Positions 52,430-62,307 of a DNA stretch of 64,000 nucleotides are shown here, piece by piece. Source of the DNA: Actinoplanes cyaneus (GTDB lineage Bacteria > Actinomycetota > Actinomycetes > Mycobacteriales > Micromonosporaceae); assembly GCF_016862095.1 (NCBI RefSeq), contig NZ_BOMH01000036.1, positions 62,001 through 126,000 of the forward strand, in the 5' to 3' direction. Numbering within the stretch: the stretch's first letter is position 1; each line of letters opens with the position of its first letter. The position numbers were made by a program, and so were the translations under genes. The notes beneath the pieces are model-generated. The model was not told where the DNA came from and did not search any database. It was given only the letters and a program-made list of their open reading frames with translations.

Positions 52430-52785
52430 CAGAGCACGCTCCCCTCTTCGGTGGTGGAGGAGGGCGCACGCCGGTCGCCGTCGATGCTGTTGTAGATGTC
52501 GTCCGCGGCCGGGTCGATCTTCTCCGCGGCGAACTTCGAGTAGTACCAGGCGATCACGAACGTCGAGACGAACTGCAGCAGGCCGAGGAGCAGGGCGACG
52601 TTGATGTTGCCGACCAGCTTGATCGCCATGAAGTCCCGCGCGTACGCGGAGAGCAGGACGTACAGGGAGTACCAGAGGATGAACGCGATCGTGGTCGGGA
52701 AGATGAACCTGCGAAGGGTATGGCGCAGCCGACTGAATTCGTCGGAGTTCTGCACCTCGAGATACTTCTCGGGGGTGGCCGGCAC
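52429..52785 (-). CDS. DUF485 membrane protein partner of ActP
   Basis: Protein of 118 residues with two hydrophobic helices (FIFPTTIAFILWYSLYVLLSAY and INVALLLGLLQFVSTFVIAWYY) separated by DFMAIKLVG, the DUF485 signature. Such proteins accompany ActP-like symporters. The start GTG 52785 has a GGTGG ribosome site; longer frames lack one. Translation is coupled to actP through TGATG. Confidence 0.92.
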   Translation of the reverse strand: MPATPEKYLEVQNSDEFSRLRHTLRRFIFPTTIAFILWYSLYVLLSAYARDFMAIKLVGNINVALLLGLLQFVSTFVIAWYYSKFAAEKIDPAADDIYNSIDGDRRAPSSTTEEGSVL

Positions 52786-52894
52786 GGTGTCACCACCTTC
52801 GTTTGCGAGCGGACTTTTCCGGGACCGTACGAAGGAAAGCCGCCCGCCCCGCGCCACCGGTCAGCGTCTGCGCTCAGTGGTGGTCTGACTGCGC

Positions 52895-53401
52895 TCAGCG
52901 GTCGAGTTCGGCGTACCGACCACGGAAGTGGACGAGCGGCACGGTCGCGGCATCCAACTGAACCGATGCCACGACGCCCTCCACCAGCAGCGCCCAGCCG
53001 CACGGCCGGCTCGTGTCGAGGGTGCAGCCGGCCCAGGCTCCGGCGTGCGCGGGCACCGGCCCGTACGGCGTCTCGCGCCACTGACCGGTGGCGAACAGTC
53101 CACCCGGCGCCGGCATCAGCCCGGCGAACCGGTCGGCCAGTTGCCGGTCGGCCGGCGTCAGCGGGGTCATCGCGAATCGCCCGGCCTGCGACACCGCGTC
53201 CCAGAAGTCGCTCTCCTCGTCGATCAGGCCGAGCACCCGGCCCGGATCGCCGTCGGCGACCAGCGTGGACGAGACGGTCAGGCCGGACGGCCCCGGCGCG
53301 GTCCAGAGGGTCACCGGGGACGCCAGCCGGCCACGCAGCCGGCGCACCGGCGACTTGTCCTCGTCGGGAACGGCGAACGGATCGGTGGAGTGGATCGTCA
53401 T
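52895..53401 (-). CDS. Flavin reductase-like domain protein
   Basis: Protein of 168 residues. RGRLASPVTLWTAPGPSGLTVSSTLVADGDPGRVLGLIDEESDFW and LFATGQWRETPYGPVPAHAGAWAGCTLDTSRPCGWALLVEG match the FMN-binding split barrel of flavin reductase-like enzymes. It probably binds FMN; the substrate is unknown. The start ATG 53401 precedes a normal N-terminus; an upstream in-frame start at 53503 is less likely. Confidence 0.8.
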   Translation of the reverse strand: MTIHSTDPFAVPDEDKSPVRRLRGRLASPVTLWTAPGPSGLTVSSTLVADGDPGRVLGLIDEESDFWDAVSQAGRFAMTPLTPADRQLADRFAGLMPAPGGLFATGQWRETPYGPVPAHAGAWAGCTLDTSRPCGWALLVEGVVASVQLDAATVPLVHFRGRYAELDR

Positions 53402-53501
53402 CAGAACATTGTCTCGATTACAGATCGTGCACGCGGCTGTCACTTTGAATTGATCACCGGCTATTTTCCTCTGGGGACCTTCGGCGGGAAGGGGATTGCG
53501 C

Positions 53502-53783
53502 ATGCCCCAGGTGGTGTTGCGGCCGGGCGACGTCGTTCACGTCGGGGCCGACGCGAGTGTGCAGTTCTCCGGGGATCGGGCGCTGACCTTCCGGGTCATC
53601 CGGGTCGACCCGCGGGTCACCTACGACGGCTGGATCTGGCTGGACGGTTACGTCGTCGGGCCGGGCGGCAACGCGTTGCAGAGGCGGCGCATCTTCGTCC
53701 GGCAGGACGGGCTCCGGCCGATCCGGGCCAGCCGGGTTCCGGCCCCGCGCAATGGCAGCCCCCGATCGGCCCATCGCCCTTAG
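53502..53783 (+). CDS. Small beta-rich protein, first of two paralogues
   Basis: Not recognised; 93 residues. Core RPGDVVHVGADASVQF, ALTFRVIRVDPRVTYDGWIWLDGYVVG and RRIFVRQDGLRPIR. It is clearly paralogous to the next gene (GDVYHVGAAASVQF, ALTFRVIRVDVRPTYAGWLWIDGYVLG), so this is a tandem duplication. The regular strands and charged ends suggest a small beta-barrel. ATG 53502 follows AAGGGGA. Confidence 0.72.
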   Translation: MPQVVLRPGDVVHVGADASVQFSGDRALTFRVIRVDPRVTYDGWIWLDGYVVGPGGNALQRRRIFVRQDGLRPIRASRVPAPRNGSPRSAHRP

Positions 53784-53880
53784 GTGCCTTTTGATCCGGC
53801 GTTGTCCCTCGAAAGTGGACAAAGCCGGGGATGTCCTGGCATTACACATTCTGTGTAATGTCGGGCAGGGGTGCGGGGAA

Positions 53881-54108
53881 ATGGCGGACGACCTGCCGCG
53901 CGCAGGGGACGTTTATCACGTCGGGGCCGCCGCGAGCGTTCAGTTCGCGGGCGATCGGGCGCTGACGTTCCGGGTGATTCGAGTCGATGTGCGCCCTACC
54001 TATGCGGGTTGGCTGTGGATCGACGGATATGTGTTGGGGACTTCCGGGGACGCGACGGAACGGCGGCTGATATTCGTACGCCGGGATGGTCTGAAGAAAC
54101 TGCGGTGA
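53881..54108 (+). CDS. Small beta-rich protein, second of two paralogues
   Basis: Protein of 75 residues, paralogue of the gene 97 bases upstream and lacking its Pro/Arg-rich tail. Key run: AGDVYHVGAAASVQFAGDRA then LTFRVIRVDVRPTYAGWLW. Start ATG 53881 with GGGGAA before it. The stop TGA ends at 54108 and the convergent ABC permease stop begins at 54109, so the two genes meet with no gap. Function unknown. Confidence 0.7.
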   Translation: MADDLPRAGDVYHVGAAASVQFAGDRALTFRVIRVDVRPTYAGWLWIDGYVLGTSGDATERRLIFVRRDGLKKLR

Positions 54109-55691
54109 CTAGCGCGGTGTCACCGCGGCGAGCACCTCGGGCATGCGCCGATCGAGCAGGTCCCCGGCCAGTCCCGCGCCGATCAGATAGGCGGCGACGC
54201 CGTAACCGAGGCCGATCGGCAGCCCCGCCCAGGTCCAGGCCGGGCCGAGCAGCGAGCCGGCGAGCACGACCGGCAACGCCCCGAGCATCCCGCCCAGCAT
54301 GCCGGCGACACTCGGCAGACCTTTGGCCAGGCCGCCCCCGGAGGAGACCGCGAACGGGCCGGTCGACTCGGGCAGGGCATAGGCGCCGCGCACCGAGATC
54401 GGCAGCAGCACGGCGAGCCCGGTGCCATAGACCGCGAGCAGCGTGCCGAGCTGCGCCGGGATGCCCTGTGGCCGGCCGGCGAGCAGCCCGGCCACCGTCG
54501 CCACCGCCACCAGCACCGGGAACGTGATCAGCGCGTGCGAGGCGGCCCGCGAGTGGATCTCCAGCCGGCCGGGGATCCCGATCGCGACGTTGGTGGCGTA
54601 GGCACTGCCGTCGTAGCCGAACTGGTTCGCCAGCGCGACCGGGGCGATCGCGCCGACGACGAACGCCAGCGGACCGGCCACCCCCGCGCCCGGCCCGAAC
54701 GTCGTGGTCAGCGGCAGGAACAGCCCGGCCATCAGGAGCGCGACCATGCCGGCGCGGCGACGGTTCTCCCGCCACCAGTACCGCGTCTCGCGAGCCACCA
54801 GCGCGCCGAACCTGGTGCGCGGCCACCAGCGGAACATCAGCTGGTCGACGGGGGTGCTCGTGGAGCGCGCGGTCATCCGGCGGCTGCCCGGCGAGGACAG
54901 GCCGGTCATCGCCTGTTCCAGTGTCCGGTGCCACCACAGCAGCAGGCCGCCGGCGGCGGCGGAGACGATCAGGAGCTTCAGCGGTACGGCCCAGCCCCGC
55001 CCCGCCGCCACGTCCAGTCCCATCGAGTACGGCGCACCGAGCGGCGTCCATCCGGTGACCTCGGCGATCCCGGCGATGTCGGCCCAGTTCGCCCGATCGA
55101 GGAGCCCGAGCAGCAGCAACTGCAGTGGCCCGACCGACGCGGCCACCACGGCCAGCATGATCGTCGCCAGGTCGCGTGCCCGCCGGGACCGCAGCGCGGT
55201 GGCGAACGCGCTGGTCACCGCCCGGCTCAGCAGCACACAGAGCAGCAGGCCGCCGACCACGCCGACGGCCTGTGCGAGCGCGGCGAGCGGCCCGCCGAGC
55301 CGGGCGGCGGTGTCCACCGTCCCGGCCGTGGCGGTGAGCGTGGCCAGCGCCGGCAGCCCGATCAGCGCGGACGTGCCGAGCCCGGCGATCAGGCTGCGGC
55401 GGCTCAGCGGGAGCAGCGCGAACCGGGCCGGGTCCAGGGTCTCGTCGACCCCGAAGAACAGCAGTGGCAGGAACAGCCAGCCGAGCACCAGCAGCGCGCC
55501 GCCGAACGGCAGCAGGATCTCGGCGGCGTGTGGCGCGTCCAGCAGCCCGGGCAGCGCGAACCCGGCATATCCCAGGATGGCCAGCGCTGTCGCGGCGAAG
55601 GCACCGGTGACGAAGAGGGCGACCCGGCCCGGGCGTCCGCGCAGGCCGTTCGCGGTGAGGCGGAGCTTGAGCCGGACGAACGGCCACACGC

Positions 55692-55695
<4 letters not shown>
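54109..55695 (-). CDS. ABC-2-like transporter permease
   Basis: Integral membrane protein of 528 residues with about 12 hydrophobic segments. The middle contains FRWWPRTRFGALVARETRYWWRENRRRAGMVALLMAGLF, typical of large ABC exporter permeases in actinomycetes that pair with one ATPase. The start GTG 55695 overlaps the ATPase stop as GTGA. The substrate cannot be named. Confidence 0.85.
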
Positions 55696-56471
<776 letters not shown>

Positions 56472-56880
56472 GCCTTGCAACCTAGCCGGGTGCCGGGGCT
56501 CGGACCAGCCCGTTCACCTGCGGAGACGAGGGATCTGGCTGCCCGGGCACGCTGACCTGCCGGTTTGGCCCACCGGCGGTTTTCCACAATGGACCAGATG
56601 TCGTCAATAGGCTGAGGTAAATGACATTTCCGACCTGGCTGTCGCCATTCTCACAGCCGCGCTCGGCGGAGTTGCTGGAACGGCGGTGATTGGCGCAAGA
56701 TCTGGCGCGGTCGCCCGAAATCTGCCGATTACTTGCTGCGTCACGGAAATAGGCAGATGCATTTCGTGGCGCCCGAACGGGCCCGGGTGTTCCGCGGCGA
56801 AACGGGGGAAACGCGGAAGACCCGGGCCCGATCAGCTTTCGCGGCGCGCCCGCCCCGGTCCGGCGGCGCGCTCGCGACCC
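56472..56880. other. Gene-free gap with AT-richer centre and hairpin
   Basis: In this 409-base gap a frame around 56630 reads LAVAILTAALGGVAGTAVI (membrane-like) but has no start codon before an upstream stop, so I do not call a gene. 56590-56770 is less GC-rich than its surroundings and may hold the ABC operon promoter. A strong hairpin occupies 56778-56830. Confidence 0.5.
56778..56830 (-). terminator. Long hairpin behind the DPBB-like gene
   Basis: CGGGCCCGGG (56778-56787) pairs with CCCGGGCCCG (56821-56830), with an inner TTCCGCG/CGCGGAA stem. It lies about 50 bases after the stop of the minus-strand DPBB-like gene. The pairing is among the strongest in the window. Confidence 0.65.
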
Positions 56881-57564
56881 TCAGCCGACCCGCTCGATCA
56901 CCGCGCGGCGGATGAGGAACTTGCCCGCTTCCCGGACCTGCTCGAACGCGGCGTTGTTGAGCAGCACGCAGCTCCCCGAGGTGGTCTGCACGGTCACGGT
57001 GGTGCTCTTGTTGTTGTCCAGGTTCGTGACCTTGAGCTTCGTCCCGATCGGGAACGTGCCGCTCGACGCGAACGGCGCGCCGGCCTCCCCGGAGAGGGTC
57101 ACTGTCGAGCCCTTGCAGACGACCTCGCCGGTGCCGGTGCCCGCGCCGTTGTCACCGGCGGCGGGTGGCGTCGTGGCGGCCTTCGTCGGGGCGGTCGTCG
57201 CCGCCTTGGTGGGTGCGGTGGTGGCGGGTTTGGTCGCGGCCGGCGGCGCGGCGACGTTCGTCGTGCAGCCCGCCTGCTGACGCTGCACGTTGATCAGGTC
57301 GACGACCGCCTGCCGGTTCGCCAGCACCGCGTCGGTCTGCGCGTTGGGATGCGCCCGCTGGTCGGCCATGAAGGAGAGGGTCTCGCGCAGCGAGTTGTCG
57401 AGCCCGTCGCAGGTGGTGGACGCGTTGCTCATCCCGGTGCCGACGGCCAGCCCGCCGGCGGCGAGAGCGGCGATCGCCACGCCGATCGCGATCTTGCGGT
57501 TGCGTCCGGTGAGTCCGCTGCCGGGCCGCCGGTATGCACTGCTGCGTGATCTCCTCATGCCCAT
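56881..57564 (-). CDS. Exported protein with RlpA/DPBB-like domain
   Basis: Protein of 227 residues. An N-terminal membrane anchor or signal (KIAIGVAIAALAAGGLAVGTGM) is followed by a small helical region (TTCDGLDNSLRETLSFMADQ, a Cys pair), a Thr/Ala/Lys/Pro-rich linker with repeats of the type TAPTKAAT, and a domain (TLSGEAGAPFASSGTFPIGT, then KLKVTNLDNNKSTTVTVQTT) that resembles the RlpA double-psi beta-barrel. The catalytic Asp/His pair of lytic enzymes is not evident. Start ATG 57564 or 57558. Confidence 0.7.
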   Translation of the reverse strand: MGMRRSRSSAYRRPGSGLTGRNRKIAIGVAIAALAAGGLAVGTGMSNASTTCDGLDNSLRETLSFMADQRAHPNAQTDAVLANRQAVVDLINVQRQQAGCTTNVAAPPAATKPATTAPTKAATTAPTKAATTPPAAGDNGAGTGTGEVVCKGSTVTLSGEAGAPFASSGTFPIGTKLKVTNLDNNKSTTVTVQTTSGSCVLLNNAAFEQVREAGKFLIRRAVIERVG

Positions 57565-57608
57565 GTCTACGGGCCGCCGATCACGCGCGGTTGACGGTCG
57601 TACCTTAA

Positions 57609-57632
57609 AGATCCTTAAATGCTTCAGGATCT
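57609..57632 (-). terminator. Hairpin overlapping the symporter stop codon
   Basis: AGATCCT and AGGATCT arms (7 bp) with a 10-base loop; the stop codon of the symporter gene (57624-57626) is in the structure. On the minus strand it is followed by a short T run (TTTAAGG). This is a small intrinsic terminator, placed like the composite repeat's hairpin 1 but different in sequence. Confidence 0.5.
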
Positions 57633-59249
57633 CAGCGACTCGGGAGCGTGCAGCCGCAGCATCGTGGCACCGACGTCGGCCGGCACGCGGCGGCTGGTCA
57701 GCAACGACATCACCACCATGACGAAGAACGCGAGCGGCACGGTCCAGGCCGCCGGCTGCGCGGCGAACTCGGCCAGGTTGCCCGGAAGATCCGCGCCGAG
57801 CACGGTGACGAAGACGGCCACCACCGCGGACCCGCCGCCGACCAGGATGCCCGCGATCGCGCCGGCGTCGGTCAGCCCGCGCCACCAGATCCCCAGCACG
57901 AGCAGCGGGCAGAAGCTCGACGCCGCCACCGCGAACGCCAGCCCGACCACCCGGGACACGTCCATGTCGGACACGAAGATCGCCATCGTGGTCGGCACCG
58001 CCGCCGCCAGCACCGTGGCCAGCCGGAAGTCACGCACCGAACCGGAACGTCCGGGCGGCAGCACATCCGTGAAGATCACCCCGGCGATGCTCGTCAGCAG
58101 CCCCGACGAGGTGGACAGGAACGCGGCCAGCGCGCCGGCGGTGACCAGGGCACCGAGCAGCCGGCCGAGATGTCCGCTGCCCAGCGCCGCCTCCGGCAGC
58201 AGCAGCACCACGGCGTCGGTCCGGCCGGTCATCAGCAGCTGGGGGGTGTAGACGCGCCCGAGGACGCCGTACAGCGTAGGAAGGAGATAGAACAGGCCGA
58301 CCATTGCCAGTACGACGAGGGTGGTGCGCCGCGCCGACGCGCCATCCGGGTTCGTGTAGAAGCGCACGAGCACGTGCGGCAGCCCCATGGTCCCCAGGAA
58401 CGTGGCCAGGATCAGGGAGTACGTGCCGAGGAGCCCGGAATCGCCGCCCGGTTGCAGCCAGTAGGCCCCGAACGTCGCGTCGACGGTGCTCACCTTCGGC
58501 ACCGGGTCGCCGGCCGCGAAGTGCAGCGTCGTGCCGGCGGTCACCGGGCCGATCCCGTCCAGCACCGCGTCCTGCTCGATCACCACGCTGGTCGCCGCGG
58601 GGAACACCGCACCGGCCGGCGGTGTCACCGCGGGACGCCCGTCGGACTGCCACTGAAGGACCAGGAACAGGATCGGCACGGCCAGCGCGGTCAGTTTCAG
58701 CCAGTACTGGAACGCCTGCACGAAAGTGATCGCGCGCATCCCGCCGAACGCCACGTTGGCGGTCACCACGACCCCGACCAGAAGAGCACCCCAGGCGTAT
58801 GAACCGCCGGTGACCGTGGCGAACGTCAGGCCCGCGCCCTGCAACTGCGGCAGCAGATAGAGCGCGCCGATGAACAGCACGAACGTCGTGGCCAGCCGCC
58901 GCAACCGGGTGGACCGCAGCCGTACCTCGCAGAAGTCGGGAAGCGTGAACGCCCCCGACCGGCGCAGCGGCGCGGCCACGAAGAGCAGCAGTGCCAGGTA
59001 ACCGGCCGCGAATCCGACCGGGTACCAGAGCACCTCGACGCCGTAGCGCAGGACCAGGCCGGCCACGCCCAGGAACGACGCGGCCGACAGGTACTCGCCG
59101 CTGATCGCGGCGGCGTTCCACGATGGGCTGACGCTGCGGGAGGCGACCAGGAAATCCGAGGTGGTGCGGGCGAAACGCAGGCCGTACACGCCGATGCCGA
59201 TCGTCACCAGGACGACCACGACCAAGCCCGGCACGAGGTACGGGTTCAC
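57624..59249 (-). CDS. Solute:sodium symporter family transporter
   Basis: Membrane protein of 541 residues with about 13 helices. TTSDFLVASRSVSPSWNAAAISGEYLSAASFLGVAG resembles the ActP start, with a large extracytoplasmic loop (about 235-285) containing AGTTLHFAAGDPVPKV that ActP lacks. GTMGLPHVLVRFYTNPDG and STSSGLLTSIAGVIFTDV are typical. GTG 59249 overlaps the preceding small membrane protein gene as GTGA. It is a second, diverged symporter of the acetate-permease group. Confidence 0.9.
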   Translation of the reverse strand: MNPYLVPGLVVVVLVTIGIGVYGLRFARTTSDFLVASRSVSPSWNAAAISGEYLSAASFLGVAGLVLRYGVEVLWYPVGFAAGYLALLLFVAAPLRRSGAFTLPDFCEVRLRSTRLRRLATTFVLFIGALYLLPQLQGAGLTFATVTGGSYAWGALLVGVVVTANVAFGGMRAITFVQAFQYWLKLTALAVPILFLVLQWQSDGRPAVTPPAGAVFPAATSVVIEQDAVLDGIGPVTAGTTLHFAAGDPVPKVSTVDATFGAYWLQPGGDSGLLGTYSLILATFLGTMGLPHVLVRFYTNPDGASARRTTLVVLAMVGLFYLLPTLYGVLGRVYTPQLLMTGRTDAVVLLLPEAALGSGHLGRLLGALVTAGALAAFLSTSSGLLTSIAGVIFTDVLPPGRSGSVRDFRLATVLAAAVPTTMAIFVSDMDVSRVVGLAFAVAASSFCPLLVLGIWWRGLTDAGAIAGILVGGGSAVVAVFVTVLGADLPGNLAEFAAQPAAWTVPLAFFVMVVMSLLTSRRVPADVGATMLRLHAPESLRS

Positions 59250-59629
59250 CGCTCCGGCCTGCGGATCACGGCGGTGAAGTCCTGCTCGTTGCGTTCGGCC
59301 CAGTGCACGTAGGCGGCGCCGACCAGCACCAGGAACGGGAACGACAGCACGCCGAGCAGCAGCCACGGCAGGTGCATCCCGAAGACCTTGAATCCGCCGA
59401 CCGCCGGTGCCACCGCGAACAGCAACGGCAGCGCGCCCAGCCCGGCCACGACCACCAGCGACAGCCGTAAAGCCAGCGCCAGCTGGGCCCGGACCAGGCC
59501 CTTCACCAGTGCCTCGCTGATCGCGGTCTGGTCGGCGAGGTCGGTGCGGGCCGGGTCGGCCGGGCGGCGGTGGACAGTGGCTTCGCCCAGCACGACCCGG
59601 GTGCGCGGGGGCGGCGGATCGTCGGCCAT
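59246..59629 (-). CDS. Small two-helix membrane partner of the symporter
   Basis: Protein of 127 residues with two hydrophobic segments (LALRLSLVVVAGLGALPLLFAV and MHLPWLLLGVLSFPFLVLVGAAYVHWAERNE). The arrangement parallels DUF485 with ActP: a small membrane protein translationally coupled (GTGA) to a solute:sodium symporter. The N-terminal 50 residues are charged and cytoplasmic. Confidence 0.8.
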   Translation of the reverse strand: MADDPPPPRTRVVLGEATVHRRPADPARTDLADQTAISEALVKGLVRAQLALALRLSLVVVAGLGALPLLFAVAPAVGGFKVFGMHLPWLLLGVLSFPFLVLVGAAYVHWAERNEQDFTAVIRRPER

Positions 59630-59660
59630 GTCCGGCAGTCTCGCCGTCCCGGCCGGAATG

Positions 59661-61241
59661 TCAATAGCCGTACCGCGTGGAAAGGCATTGATCGGGATTG
59701 ACCGGATGCGGGTGGTCGCCGATCAGGTCCCGGGCCCGTGATCGGTCCAGGTTCCACGTCCGCCAGTCGTCCTCGCCCATGTCCAGGCTGATCAGGTAGA
59801 GGATGCAGCTCCGATCCGCGGCGCCGGACATCGCGGCGACAGCCGGGACCGCGTCCGGGGACAGGGTGGCGAGGTAGCCGATGTCGATCCGGTCGGCCGG
59901 GCGGTGCAACTGGTTCTGCGCGATCCGCAGATCCGGGTTCGCCACGGCCAGGCCGATCAACGCCAGCACGCCGGTCGCGATCGCCGCGCGGGGCAGCCAC
60001 GGCGCCCGGATCCGGATGCCGGCCAGCAGCACCAGCAGCAGGACCACCCCGAACCACACCTCGCAGCAGGCGACCAGCAGACGCAGGCGGGTCAGGCCGT
60101 ACGTGTCGACGTAGACCTGCATCCGGACCAGCGCCGAGGCCACGATGACGAGCGTGAGCAGCGTCAGCGCACCCAGCACGACGCGGAGCGCGAGGCGGTC
60201 ACCGGGCGCCTCCCGGGGCGCCCAGCGCGCGGCGCCGGCCAGCACCACCAGGGTCAGGCCGGTGACGATGCAGAGCTGCCAGAAGCCGCCCCGGGCGTAA
60301 CCGGCGTAGGTGAGCCCGGCCGTCGCCGACACGTGCCGTTCTCCGCCGAAGAGCACCGTGAGCTGCACCGTCACGAACGCGGCGAACAGCAGCGTGAGCA
60401 GCCCCAACGGAACGGCCCACTCCAACCGGTTGACCTTGCGACCCTCGGTGCGGTCCAGGTCGGCGAGGCGCGGCGGCGCGACCCGCAGGTAGGCGGCGCC
60501 GGACAGCAGTGGGGCGGTGACGGCGCTGACGAACACCCACCGGAACACACTGTCCACGTTGATGTCCGGGAGCAGCGCGCCGACCACGTCGGCGAAGGCG
60601 TCGTCGGCCGATGCGAAGAGCAACCCGAAGACCCCGAGCAGGGCGGCCGAGACCGCGGCGGTGGCGACGATCCGGATCGGTGCCGGGCCACCGCTGGCCC
60701 CGTCGGCCCGTCGCCATCGCGCCAGCCCGCTGACCAGCCACGGCACGGACCTCAGAATCGCAACCGGGCCCATCAGGTACGTCGTGACGACCGCGCGCAT
60801 CGATCGTCCGCCCCCGAGCGCCAGTGCGAACGTCAGCGTGGCCGTGCACAGGCAGAGCGCGAAGAGCCAGCCGGCCGCGCGGAACGTCCCCACCGCGGCC
60901 AGGGCGATCGTCGCCGCGCCCCAGGCCGCCCGATCCCAGCCGGAGGCCCGCTGCTCACGGCTCACCAGGGGTGGGATCGAGCTGGTCGCGGGCCGAGTCA
61001 CGAGCAGCGCGGCCGCGGCGGCGAGGGCGGCGATCAGCCAGCCCAGACCGGTCTGCGCCAGTGGCAGGCCGAGCGCGGTGACCGCGGTGCCGGCGAGGAT
61101 CGCGACGACGGTGCCGGGCGCGGCCGGAGCAGCCGGGCCGGGAAGGCGGCCGGCCCAGAGCCGCACGTCCGGCCACGGGCCATGAATTGCACCTACTGTG
61201 ATGGTTTGTCCCAGTCGAGGAGCTGGCGGTGCCGTGGACAT
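59661..61241 (-). CDS. DUF4153/DUF4173-type polytopic membrane protein
   Basis: Protein of 526 residues with about 12 hydrophobic segments. RLEWAVPLGLLTLLFAAFVTVQLTVLFGG, YARGGFWQLCIVTGLTLVVLAG and YVDTYGLTRLRLLVACCEVWFGV are the patterns of this poorly characterised family. The C-terminal soluble part has a Cys and LSLDMGEDDWRTWNLDRSRAR. The start ATG 61241 has AGAGGA upstream. It directly follows the two-component operon and may be part of it. Confidence 0.8.
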   Translation of the reverse strand: MSTAPPAPRLGQTITVGAIHGPWPDVRLWAGRLPGPAAPAAPGTVVAILAGTAVTALGLPLAQTGLGWLIAALAAAAALLVTRPATSSIPPLVSREQRASGWDRAAWGAATIALAAVGTFRAAGWLFALCLCTATLTFALALGGGRSMRAVVTTYLMGPVAILRSVPWLVSGLARWRRADGASGGPAPIRIVATAAVSAALLGVFGLLFASADDAFADVVGALLPDINVDSVFRWVFVSAVTAPLLSGAAYLRVAPPRLADLDRTEGRKVNRLEWAVPLGLLTLLFAAFVTVQLTVLFGGERHVSATAGLTYAGYARGGFWQLCIVTGLTLVVLAGAARWAPREAPGDRLALRVVLGALTLLTLVIVASALVRMQVYVDTYGLTRLRLLVACCEVWFGVVLLLVLLAGIRIRAPWLPRAAIATGVLALIGLAVANPDLRIAQNQLHRPADRIDIGYLATLSPDAVPAVAAMSGAADRSCILYLISLDMGEDDWRTWNLDRSRARDLIGDHPHPVNPDQCLSTRYGY

Positions 61242-61254
61242 GTCGATTCCTCTT

Positions 61255-62307
61255 CTAAAGGGGGAGTCGTACGTGAATGTGGCCGCCGCGCCGGTCGGCC
61301 GGCTCGACCGCGGCGATCGTTCCGTTGTGGAGCTGCACCACCCAGCGCGCGATGGCCAGCCCCAGGCCGGTGCCGCCACCGGCCGGTCGCTCGCCGCGGG
61401 TGAAGCGCTCGAAGACCCGCTCCCGCTCCGCGACCGGGATGCCGTCGCCCTGATCCGTGACGACGAAGAGCACGTGCTCGCCGCGGCGCTCGGCGCGCAG
61501 CGTGACCAGACCACCCGGCGGGCTGTGCCGGGTCGCGTTGTCCAGCAGGTTCGCGAAGACCTGGTGCAGGCGCTCGCGGTCACCGGGGAGCACCAGCGCG
61601 GGGGCGGCGACGTCGACGCGGACGTCCCTGCCGATGCCGTCGGCGTTGACCTTCGCCTCCCGGGCCACCTCGTCCAGGAACTCCGGAACGTCGATCAGCT
61701 CGCGGCGCATCGGAACCACGCCGGCGTCCAGACGGGACAGATCCAGCAGGTCGCCGACCAGCCGGCTGAGCCGCTCGGTCTGCGCCAGGGCGGTGCGCAT
61801 CGTCTCCGGGTCGGTGTCGGCCACCCCGTCGACGATGTTCTCCAGCAAACCCCGGAGAGCGGTGATCGGCGTACGGAGCTCGTGCGAGACGTTCGCGATC
61901 AGCTCGCGCCGCTGCCGGTCCGCTGCGGCCAGATCCGCTGCCATCTGGTTGAAGGCGTCGGCCAGCTCACCGACCTCGTCCTGCGAGCGAGTCTTGATCC
62001 GATGGTTGTAGTCGCCGCGAGCCATCTGCCGGGCCGCCACCGTCATCTCGCGCAGGGGAATCGTCGCACCGTGCGCCATCACCTGCAGCGTGACCAGGCC
62101 CAGCGCGGCGGCGATGCCGATCCACAGCACGTCGACGCGGTAGAAGTCGATGCTCCACAGGAAGACCAGCAGACCGATCCCACCGGCGAACCCCAGCGCC
62201 AGCGACAGCTTCGCCTTGATCGACCGCACCGGGTCGAGCGGCCGCGGCAGCCACCGGAACAACTTCGCGGCCACGTCGTGGATGACCTGCAGCAGCTTTG
62301 CCCTCAC
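61255..62307 (-). CDS. Two-component sensor histidine kinase
   Basis: Protein of 350 residues. Two transmembrane helices (about 33-50 and 57-75) with almost no extracellular loop, a HAMP domain, HisKA with LIANVSHELRTPITALRGLLEN (His 142) and the ATPase domain with NLLDNATRHSPPGG, VTDQGDGIP and GTGLGLAIARWVV. GTG 62307 overlaps the response regulator stop as GTGA. It probably senses a membrane or cytoplasmic signal. Confidence 0.95.
   Translation of the reverse strand: MRAKLLQVIHDVAAKLFRWLPRPLDPVRSIKAKLSLALGFAGGIGLLVFLWSIDFYRVDVLWIGIAAALGLVTLQVMAHGATIPLREMTVAARQMARGDYNHRIKTRSQDEVGELADAFNQMAADLAAADRQRRELIANVSHELRTPITALRGLLENIVDGVADTDPETMRTALAQTERLSRLVGDLLDLSRLDAGVVPMRRELIDVPEFLDEVAREAKVNADGIGRDVRVDVAAPALVLPGDRERLHQVFANLLDNATRHSPPGGLVTLRAERRGEHVLFVVTDQGDGIPVAERERVFERFTRGERPAGGGTGLGLAIARWVVQLHNGTIAAVEPADRRGGHIHVRLPL

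Noticed and set aside
56621..56740. Small membrane-protein gene in the gap after the ABC operon
   Set aside because: The hydrophobic frame has no start codon after its upstream stop; the ATG frame at 56621 ends after 22 unremarkable codons.
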